Part shown: piece after piece, positions 25,208 to 31,756 of the stretch | Numbering within the stretch: the first letter of the stretch is position 1 | Layout of the letters: each line of letters opens with the position of its first letter | Assembly (NCBI GenBank): GCA_035515055.1 | Contig: DATJBV010000009.1 | Location: 62,001 to 126,000 of the forward strand | DNA from: Pollutimonas sp035515055 | GTDB lineage: Bacteria > Pseudomonadota > Gammaproteobacteria > Burkholderiales > Burkholderiaceae_B | Direction of reading: 5' to 3' | Length of the DNA stretch: 64,000 nucleotides | Position numbers and translations under genes: made by a program | Notes under the pieces: model-generated | Database searches by the model: none | Told to the model about the DNA's origin: nothing | The model's input: only the letters and a program-made list of their open reading frames with translations

Positions 25208-26177
25208 ACGCATTCTCGTGGCGGGTGGCGGCGGCTTCATCGGGTCCCACCTTTGCCGCCGGCTGCTCGAACAAGGGCATGAGGTCATCTGCCTGGACAA
25301 CTTCCAGACGGGAAGGCTGAGCAACATCGACGCGTTGTCCCACAACCCGAACTTTAGCTTGCGTCGCCATGACGTCATCGACCCGATACCCGCGGACATT
25401 CGGCCGACGCAGATCTACAACCTGGCCTGTGCCGCCTCGCCGGTGCACTACCAGGCGGATCCCGTACATACGCTGCGCACGTGCGTGCAGGGAGCCTATA
25501 ACCTTTTGGAAGTGGCCCGCCGGTGCGGCGCGCGCATATTGCAGGCGTCAACCAGCGAAATCTATGGCGATCCGGATGTGCACCCCCAGTTAGAGGCGTA
25601 TCGAGGCAGTGTCAATTGCGTCGGTATCCGATCGTGTTATGACGAAGGGAAACGCTGCGCCGAAACCCTGTTCTCCGATTATGGCCGGCTTATGCTCGCA
25701 CACGTAAAAATTGCCCGTATCTTCAATACGTACGGCCCGCATATGTCGGAGAGCGACGGGCGTGTCGTATCCAATTTTGTCATCCAGGCGCTCAGTGGGC
25801 GGAAGCTGACCATATATGGCGACGGTTCGCAGACGCGCGCATTTTGTTATGTGGAGGACATGATCGATGGTTTGCAGCGGCTGATGGATAGTCCTGCCAG
25901 CTTTTGCGGGCCAGTCAATCTTGGCTGCCCGGTTGAATGCACCATCATCGAAATCGCCAGGCGCATAAAACTGGCGGTCGGCGCCGAGGTTGCATTCGAA
26001 TTTCTTCCGCTTCCCGCGGATGATCCAGTGCAACGGTGTCCAGATATATCGTTGGCACGCCGCCATTTAGGATGGGACCCGCAAGTTTCACTTGAAACGG
26101 GCTTGCAACGAACAATTTCGTATTTTTCGGCGCTTATCAAGCCGGCCTCGGCGCACGCGGCCAGCGAACGATCTTAA
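25182..26177 (+). CDS. NAD-dependent epimerase/dehydratase, UDP-glucuronate decarboxylase-like
   Basis: A 331-residue extended SDR. The NAD site is ILVAGGGGFIGSHL. The signature ASTSEIYGDPDVHPQ, the NLACAASPVHYQ loop, the active-site YDEGKR and the segment KIARIFNTYGPHM are typical of UXS-type enzymes, which make UDP-xylose from UDP-glucuronate. A dTDP-glucose dehydratase-like role is less likely. The start is GTG at 25182, with GGAG 6 bases upstream and an overlap with the preceding gene. It is the last gene of the operon and meets the convergent activator gene in a 4-base overlap. Confidence 0.88.
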   Translation: MNNPSRAIERILVAGGGGFIGSHLCRRLLEQGHEVICLDNFQTGRLSNIDALSHNPNFSLRRHDVIDPIPADIRPTQIYNLACAASPVHYQADPVHTLRTCVQGAYNLLEVARRCGARILQASTSEIYGDPDVHPQLEAYRGSVNCVGIRSCYDEGKRCAETLFSDYGRLMLAHVKIARIFNTYGPHMSESDGRVVSNFVIQALSGRKLTIYGDGSQTRAFCYVEDMIDGLQRLMDSPASFCGPVNLGCPVECTIIEIARRIKLAVGAEVAFEFLPLPADDPVQRCPDISLARRHLGWDPQVSLETGLQRTISYFSALIKPASAHAASERS

Positions 26178-27109
26178 GTTTTTTCTTCCAAACGGTTGTA
26201 GAGCGTCTTAGGGCTTATTCCCAATGCGAGGGCCGCCCGCCGCTTGTCACCGGCGTAGTGTTCCACTGTCGCACCGATGATCGAGCGTTGTGCCGAAAGA
26301 AGCGATGTTCCTATAGGAATTTTCAGGACGCCCTGGCGTATTTGCGGCGCCAGGGGGCTGAAAGCGGATAGCACGGGCGCCATATCGACCACGTCGTCCG
26401 CCAGGATAAACGCGCGGGTGATGCCGTTCTTCAGTTCGCGGACGTTGCCCGGCCAGCCATAGTCTTCCAGCTTTTTCATGCTTTGCGGGGAAAATGCCTT
26501 GTTTGTCTTTTCCTGGGTATTCAATTCATCCAGAAATCGCTGCGCCAAGTAGGCAATGTCGGACTTGCGCTCGCGTAAAGGCGGTACGCGAACCGGAAAA
26601 ACGGCCAGCCGGTACAGAAGATCGGCGCGAAAAAGACCCGCCCTCACTGACTCCTTAGGGTCGCGATTGGTGGCGGCGATGATGCGCAAGTCAACGCTAA
26701 GCTGCTCGGAGCCACCAACCCGATGGTATTGGCCCGACTCCAGGACGCGCAGCAGTTGCACCTGCATGCTAAGCGGCATTTCTGTAACTTCATCCAGGAA
26801 CAGGGTGCCGGGGTGGGCGCGCTCGAAGCAACCCATGCTGGTTGCCGTGGCGCCCGTGAAGCTGCCCTTCTCGTGCCCGAACAATTCCCGCTCCGCCAAC
26901 GAAGGTGGCACAGCACCGCAGTTGATGGCTACAAACGGAGCGCCGCAGCGCGGGCTAAGGTCATGGATGGCGCGGGCGACCACCTCTTTGCCTGTACCGC
27001 TTTCCCCTATGATAAGGACGCTCGCGTCCGTGGGAGCGACTTTCACGATGGACCGCGCCAGTTCGAACGCGGCGGGAGAGCGCCCCAGGAATTTGGACGA
27101 AGGGATCAT
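26174..27109 (-). CDS. Sigma-54-dependent activator without receiver domain
   Basis: About 311 residues consisting only of an AAA+ domain and a Fis-type DNA-binding helix-turn-helix. The Walker A motif is GESGTGKE, the sigma-54 contact loop is GSFTGA, Walker B is TLFLDEVTEM, and the C-terminal recognition helix is LGISPKTLYNRLEE. There is no N-terminal sensory domain, so activity must be controlled by expression, a partner protein or DNA binding, as in PspF-type proteins. The start is uncertain: ATG at 27109, or TTG at 27166. It converges with the end of the glycan operon. Confidence 0.9.
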   Translation of the reverse strand: MIPSSKFLGRSPAAFELARSIVKVAPTDASVLIIGESGTGKEVVARAIHDLSPRCGAPFVAINCGAVPPSLAERELFGHEKGSFTGATATSMGCFERAHPGTLFLDEVTEMPLSMQVQLLRVLESGQYHRVGGSEQLSVDLRIIAATNRDPKESVRAGLFRADLLYRLAVFPVRVPPLRERKSDIAYLAQRFLDELNTQEKTNKAFSPQSMKKLEDYGWPGNVRELKNGITRAFILADDVVDMAPVLSAFSPLAPQIRQGVLKIPIGTSLLSAQRSIIGATVEHYAGDKRRAALALGISPKTLYNRLEEKT

Positions 27110-27257
27110 GGGGAAAAGTCTAGCCGGAAACAATAGCCGCCGGCAGAAAATTGTATTCGGTTTCAACTGATATGCATGCTTACCATCGGGACTCTGGAAA
27201 ACGCGTACGATGACCTCAAAGAAAGCTGCTTACAACAAAAAACACACCACGTCGGGA

Positions 27258-27273
27258 TGGCGCTTTGTGCGCT
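27258..27273 (+). promoter_or_regulatory. Weak candidate sigma-54 promoter for the NtrC-type regulator
   Basis: TGGCGCTTTGTGCGCT has GG-N10-GC spacing and a good left half, but its -12 box is poor, matching 8 of 12 informative positions. It lies about 56 bases before the regulator start codon. It is much weaker than the other elements in this island. Confidence 0.3.
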
Positions 27274-27328
27274 CAAAACAAACAAGCAAAGGTCGTCCTC
27301 CACACGAATAATTGTTTAAGAAGCGTAT

Positions 27329-28678
27329 ATGCCCCATTTACTCATTACAGACGACGATGCCGCCATCCGCGAGCTGATTGCCGAGATTGCAGTGGATGAA
27401 GGCTATACCGTGGCTCAGGCGGCCGACATCCGCGGGGCGCGAATTCAAATCGAACGGCAGAAGCCGGACGTGGCCTTGCTGGACATGCAGTTGCCGGATG
27501 GGGACGGGATCCAGTTCTGGAATGACCTTGGAATGACGGACGTGCCGGTCGTATTCATTACCGGATATTCCACGGTAGACAGCGCGATTCAGGCGCTACG
27601 ATGCGGCGCCGTCGATTATCTGCTCAAACCCGTCAGCCTGCGCCGGCTGCGGGGTGTATTGGTCGAACTCAAGGCCATGCTCAAGACGCAGCCGCTGCCG
27701 GGATCCTCGGATTGCTTCGCCAAAATGATAGGCGAATCGCGCGGTATGCAATTGTTGCGCGCGCACATCGAGAAGGTGGCGCCCACCCAGGCGACTGTGC
27801 TCTTGGTGGGCGAGAGCGGCACCGGCAAGGAGCTGGCGGCGGAAGCCATTCACCTGGCAAGCCCGCGCCACCAGAAGCCGTTCATGCCGGTCAATTGCGG
27901 GGCTATTTCGCCCAACCTTATTGAAAGCGAACTGTTCGGCCATGAGAAGGGCAGTTTCACCGGTGCCGATCGGCGGCACAAAGGGTATTTCGAGCGCGCC
28001 AATGGCGGCACGCTGTTTCTCGATGAAATTACCGAGATGTCGGTCGAGCTGCAGGTACGCTTATTACGGGTATTGGAAACGGGACGGTTCATGCGCGTTG
28101 GCACGCATGAAGAAACTGCCGCCGACGTTCGGGTGGTGGCAGCCACCAATCGCAATCCCGAGCAAGCGGTCGCCAATGGAACCCTGCGTGAAGACTTGTA
28201 TCATCGGTTAAGCGTATTTCCACTGGAACTTCCGCCGTTGCGCGATAGGGAAAACGACATTTTGTTGCTGGCGAATCACTTCTTGAACCAGTTGAACAAG
28301 GAAGGAGGCACGCGGAAGACGTTTGCGCCGGAAGCGCTCCAGGCAATGCTGACCTATGGCTGGCCGGGAAATATCCGTGAATTGCGCAACCATGTCTATC
28401 GAAGCTATATCCTGAGCGACGGCGTCATAAAAGGCGACTTCAACAGCTTCGAACTGGAATCGCACTCCGCGGGATGGGGTTCGGAAATACAGGTGCCGGT
28501 CGGCATTCCTTTGGCGGATGCGAACCGCCAGCTCATTCTTGCAACCTTGAAGCAGTGTGGCGGGGTGAAAAAGGCGGCGGCGGAAATGCTCGGGATCAGC
28601 CTGAAGACCTTGTACAACCGGCTCGAGGAATACGGCGCGGCGGCTGATATGGATCAGTCGTCTTCTACATCTCGCTGA
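27329..28678 (+). CDS. NtrC family response regulator, sigma-54-dependent activator
   Basis: A 449-residue protein with three domains. The receiver (about residues 1-120) has the acidic pocket DDD at 8-10, phospho-acceptor D52 in LLDMQLPDGDG, and a conserved T and K (FITGYST, LLKPVS). The AAA+ domain (about 130-370) has GESGTGKE, GSFTGA and GTLFLDEITEM. The Fis-like helix-turn-helix (about 400-445) has LGISLKTLYNRLEE. It should activate sigma-54 promoters after phosphorylation. No histidine kinase gene is present anywhere in the window, so its partner is unknown. The next gene has a sigma-54 promoter. Confidence 0.93.
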   Translation: MPHLLITDDDAAIRELIAEIAVDEGYTVAQAADIRGARIQIERQKPDVALLDMQLPDGDGIQFWNDLGMTDVPVVFITGYSTVDSAIQALRCGAVDYLLKPVSLRRLRGVLVELKAMLKTQPLPGSSDCFAKMIGESRGMQLLRAHIEKVAPTQATVLLVGESGTGKELAAEAIHLASPRHQKPFMPVNCGAISPNLIESELFGHEKGSFTGADRRHKGYFERANGGTLFLDEITEMSVELQVRLLRVLETGRFMRVGTHEETAADVRVVAATNRNPEQAVANGTLREDLYHRLSVFPLELPPLRDRENDILLLANHFLNQLNKEGGTRKTFAPEALQAMLTYGWPGNIRELRNHVYRSYILSDGVIKGDFNSFELESHSAGWGSEIQVPVGIPLADANRQLILATLKQCGGVKKAAAEMLGISLKTLYNRLEEYGAAADMDQSSSTSR

Positions 28679-28696
28679 TGCGTGTGGCGCCATGGC

Positions 28697-28712
28697 AGGC
28701 ACGTTACCTGCT
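28697..28712 (+). promoter_or_regulatory. Sigma-54 promoter of the second GT2 gene
   Basis: AGGCACGTTACCTGCT matches 10 of 12 informative consensus positions with a perfect GGCACG -24 core and exact GG-N10-GC spacing. It lies in the 68-base gap after the NtrC-type gene. The -12 box ends 34 bases before the ATG at 28747, the same layout as at the glycan operon. Confidence 0.75.
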
Positions 28713-28746
28713 GGCATCGGTGTTATTACGCTGATTTCATCTTCTT

Positions 28747-29658
28747 ATGGACCCCACCCTGGAATCCCGCGCGACTATCGTCGTGCTCACGCATAACCGG
28801 CGAGCACAGGTGCTCGCCACACTGCGGACGTTGCAGCAGCTTCCGGGTTGTTGGCCTATTGTCGTTGTCGATAATGGTTCAGACGATGGAAGCGCAAATG
28901 CAATAGCGTTGCGATTTCCTTTGGTTACGCTGATTCGCGCCAAGCGCAACCTTGGGGCGGCCGCCCGAAACATCGGTGTGGCGTACGCCCATACCCCTTA
29001 TATTGCTTTTTGCGATGACGACACGCAATGGGAGCCGGGAGCACTCGATAAAGCCGTACGCTTGCTTGATGCGGCGCCAAGCGTGGCGGTCGTCAGCGCG
29101 TGCGTCGAGGTCGGTCCAACACGCATGACGGATCCAACATGCGTGTCCATGGCTCACAGCCCGCTGGCGCGCGAGCATCTTCCGGGGCCGCAACTGCTGG
29201 GGTTCATGGCTGGTGCCTGTGTGTTCCGGACAGCCGCCTTCTACGATGTGGGAGGCTATTGGCCGCCTCTATTCATCGGCGGAGAAGAAGAGTTGATGGC
29301 GCTCGATCTGGTCGAGCGCGGCTGGCGCATTGTGTACGCGGACGATGTAAAGACTCGCCATTTTCCGTCGGCCCAGAGGGATTCCGGACTGCGTGAGCGC
29401 TTACTGATCCGCAACGCCATATGGGTTGCATGGATGCGCCGTCCGCTGCGCGCGGCATGGCATGAAACCCGAATGCAATGGCGTGCCGCGAGAGCGCGCG
29501 GAATAGCATTGCCCACAATGCTCCAAATGGCGGTGGGATTGCCTCGCGCCCTACGTTGCCGCAAAGTCATCTCACCCGCTGTCGAACGAATGCGTCTGCT
29601 GCTAGACCTTTCCCCGCCCTCCGACGCCATTCAAAACGCCGACCGCCGAGTCGCCTGA
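28747..29658 (+). CDS. Glycosyltransferase family 2
   Basis: A 303-residue GT-A enzyme. The N-terminal motif is TIVVLTHNRRAQVLATL, followed by VVDNGSDDGS, the DXD-type metal site AFCDDDTQWEPG, and the catalytic region GGEEELMALDLVERGW. The arrangement resembles rhamnosyltransferase-like GT2 proteins. There are no membrane helices. It is separated from the main glycan operon by the regulators but has its own sigma-54 promoter, so it probably acts on the same glycan. Its last 57 bases overlap the convergent proline-rich gene. Confidence 0.88.
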   Translation: MDPTLESRATIVVLTHNRRAQVLATLRTLQQLPGCWPIVVVDNGSDDGSANAIALRFPLVTLIRAKRNLGAAARNIGVAYAHTPYIAFCDDDTQWEPGALDKAVRLLDAAPSVAVVSACVEVGPTRMTDPTCVSMAHSPLAREHLPGPQLLGFMAGACVFRTAAFYDVGGYWPPLFIGGEEELMALDLVERGWRIVYADDVKTRHFPSAQRDSGLRERLLIRNAIWVAWMRRPLRAAWHETRMQWRAARARGIALPTMLQMAVGLPRALRCRKVISPAVERMRLLLDLSPPSDAIQNADRRVA

Positions 29659-29913
29659 CTTGCAGGTCTTGAACGTATTGGACTGGCGGGTCCTTACGGG
29701 CGGATCTTCCAAGGGCGGTGTTATTGGTTCGCGCACCTCGTCTGGCTTCTCGCGCGGCGGCAAGTCTACTTCCCGATCTGGCGAACCGGGCGGAATGTTA
29801 TCCGGCGGGATGCTGCCCGGTGGCTGCTGAGGATCCGGAGGGGGCGGAACATGGGCGCGGATCCGTGGGCGAAAAAGAAAGACGACAGGGGCTGCGGTCG
29901 CGGGCATGGTCAT
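29602..29913 (-). CDS. Proline-rich small protein of unknown function
   Basis: A 103-residue protein with a short hydrophobic start (APVVFLFRPRIRAHV) and a long proline-rich middle (PPPPDPQQPPGSIPPDNIPP) that alternates with acidic and basic residues. I recognise no family. It is judged real because the ATG at 29913 has GGAG six bases upstream and a near-perfect sigma-54 promoter on the same strand 34 bases before it. Its last 57 bases run antisense into the GT2 gene. It may sit in or near the envelope, but that is a guess. Confidence 0.65.
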   Translation of the reverse strand: MTMPATAAPVVFLFRPRIRAHVPPPPDPQQPPGSIPPDNIPPGSPDREVDLPPREKPDEVREPITPPLEDPPVRTRQSNTFKTCKSGDSAVGVLNGVGGRGKV

Positions 29914-29946
29914 TATTTTCTCCGGTCGGGTAGTTCGGGGCTCGCC

Positions 29947-29962
29947 AGCAACTTACGTGCCT
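29947..29962 (-). promoter_or_regulatory. Sigma-54 promoter of the proline-rich gene
   Basis: On the minus strand the sequence is AGGCACGTAAGTTGCT. It matches 11 of 12 informative positions with exact GG-N10-GC spacing. The -12 box ends 33 bases before the ATG at 29913. It faces away from the glgA promoter, with 42 bases between the two -24 boxes. Confidence 0.75.
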
Positions 29963-30005
29963 GGGAGGCAAGGCATCCCGGCGGCGCGGACGCAGCTCCC
30001 AGGCA
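29958..30005. repeat. 10-bp inverted repeat between two divergent sigma-54 promoters
   Basis: TGCCTGGGAG (29958-29967) and CTCCCAGGCA (29996-30005) are perfect inverted repeats with 28 bases between them. The left arm covers part of the -24 box of the proline-rich gene promoter and the right arm touches the -24 box of the glgA promoter. The symmetric placement suggests a binding site for a shared regulator. Confidence 0.5.
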
Positions 30006-30020
30006 GGCATGCCGCTTGCT
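30005..30020 (+). promoter_or_regulatory. Sigma-54 promoter of the glucan/trehalose operon
   Basis: AGGCATGCCGCTTGCT matches 10 of 12 informative positions, with a perfect TTGCT -12 box and exact GG-N10-GC spacing. It lies 78 bases before the glgA start codon, giving an expected leader of about 65-70 bases. Confidence 0.7.
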
Positions 30021-30098
30021 TGCTCTGCGCACCTGTCTGTCCGGACGCATACCGGAGAGCAATACATCGGCATGACTGGCCGGCGAATGGAGAGAACT

Positions 30099-31751
30099 GT
30101 GGCGCTACGAATTCTATCTGTTACTTCCGAGGCATTTCCGTTGGCTAAAACCGGCGGGCTGGGTGACGCGGTGAGCGGACTGGCTCATTCCATTAAAGAG
30201 AGCGGGGTGCAGGCAACTATCATGTTGCCTGCCTACCCGTCCGCAATGGAACACGTAAGGCATGTACGGGAAGTGGCGGTACTATCCGGCCTCCCCGGGG
30301 GCCAGGCGCGGCTGCTGACCGCGTATTGTCCCGAGCTCGGCCTGCCCGTCATGCTGTTGAAGAACGATATGTTGTACGACAGGGAAGGGCTATACGTGGC
30401 GGACGACGGCACCGAATATGGCGACAATGCCATCCGTTTCGGAGCGCTCGCCCATGCCGCCGCGCGCGTGGCGCGCGGCATCGAGGGAGTATTGCGACCG
30501 CACGTTCTTCATGCGCATGACTGGCACACGGCGCTCGCGCCCTTGCTGATGCATCAACTTGGCGTCGTTGATGTGAAGACCGTTCTTACGCTGCACAATA
30601 TAGCGTTTCAGGGCGTCTTCCCAATGGACCTTGCCCCAGCGCTAGGTATAGAGCGGCAGTATTGCACGGGCGAAGGCGTTGAGTTCTGGGGTCAGATCAA
30701 CTTCCTGAAGGCGGGAATCCGCTATGCGGATCTGATCACAGTCGTAAGCGGTAACTATGCCAAGGAAATACTGACCCCGAAATTCGGCTGCGGCTTGGAG
30801 GGAGTGCTTTCCGACCGCGCCGCCGATCTTCTTGCCATACCCAACGGCATCGATATAGAGCTCTGGAATCCGGAGGCCGACCCCTATTTGCCCGGACGGG
30901 CGTTCGGTCCTGAACATCTGGCGAATAAGGCGGTGTGCAAGCGAGAACTGCAACGCCTGTTCGACCTGAACGAAACGTACCACACCACTCTAATGGCGAT
31001 GGGCAGCAGGCTGACCACGCAGAAAATGGCGGACGTGGCCGCCATAGCCATACCTCGGGCACTCGATGCGCATGCTGACCTTCAAGTATGCGTCATCGGC
31101 CAAGGCGAGAAATGGCTGGAAAGGGCCCTGAAGGCAGTGGCTGCCCGCTATCCGGGGCGTTGTGGCGTGCATATCGGCTTCGACGAACGGCAAGCGCATT
31201 TGCTGCATGCGGGTGCCGATGTACTGCTCCATGGCAGCCGCTTCGAACCGTTCGGGCTGACCCCCTTGTACTCGATGCGCTACGGAACGGTGCCCATTGC
31301 TTCCCGCGTCGGCGGCATGGCGGATACCATCGCCGATCCCGGTCCTTCCCATCCGGCGGGGGAGATGTGCGGCGCTACCGGTATTTTGTTTGAAGGAGAG
31401 CAGCCGGAGGATATGGAGGCTGCAATCGAGCGGGCAATGTCCTTGCATGCTGAACCGGAAATTTGGCATGCCATGCAAATGAATGGAATGAACAGCGATT
31501 TCAGCTGGGCGAACACAGCGCCAGCCTATATCAGCGCCTACCAGTCACTGTGCCCCGGAGTCGCTCTTGATCGCATTCCAGAACGGCAGCGCCGCCCGAC
31601 GGCGCTACGGATAGGGAAAACCGTTCATCCCGGCTTGGTCTTGCCCGCCGTGGCGACGGGATTGACAGCGGCAAAGACGGCCACCTTGCAGCGAATGCAT
31701 GACGGAGTCTCCATGGATTCGATCGCGCCTCGCCGCGCTTCAGCGGCCTGA
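30099..31751 (+). CDS. glgA: Glycogen synthase
   Basis: A 550-residue GT5 glycogen synthase, which extends alpha-1,4-glucan from ADP-glucose. The N-terminal ADP-binding motif is KTGGLGDAVSGL, and the C-terminal donor site has GSRFEPFGLTPLYSMRYGT. It is slightly longer than usual, with about 60 extra C-terminal residues of no known role. The start is GTG at 30099, with GGAGAG immediately upstream; in-frame ATGs further up lack this. It is the first gene of an eight-gene operon under a sigma-54 promoter. No glgC is present in the window, so the source of ADP-glucose is elsewhere or absent. Confidence 0.9.
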   Translation: MALRILSVTSEAFPLAKTGGLGDAVSGLAHSIKESGVQATIMLPAYPSAMEHVRHVREVAVLSGLPGGQARLLTAYCPELGLPVMLLKNDMLYDREGLYVADDGTEYGDNAIRFGALAHAAARVARGIEGVLRPHVLHAHDWHTALAPLLMHQLGVVDVKTVLTLHNIAFQGVFPMDLAPALGIERQYCTGEGVEFWGQINFLKAGIRYADLITVVSGNYAKEILTPKFGCGLEGVLSDRAADLLAIPNGIDIELWNPEADPYLPGRAFGPEHLANKAVCKRELQRLFDLNETYHTTLMAMGSRLTTQKMADVAAIAIPRALDAHADLQVCVIGQGEKWLERALKAVAARYPGRCGVHIGFDERQAHLLHAGADVLLHGSRFEPFGLTPLYSMRYGTVPIASRVGGMADTIADPGPSHPAGEMCGATGILFEGEQPEDMEAAIERAMSLHAEPEIWHAMQMNGMNSDFSWANTAPAYISAYQSLCPGVALDRIPERQRRPTALRIGKTVHPGLVLPAVATGLTAAKTATLQRMHDGVSMDSIAPRRASAA

Positions 31752-31756
31752 GCGCC

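Noticed and set aside
27284..27299. A possible sigma-54 element on the minus strand for the receiver-less activator
   Set aside because: AGCAA and CGT parts fit, but the essential CC of the -24 box is broken and it is about 175 bases from the start codon.
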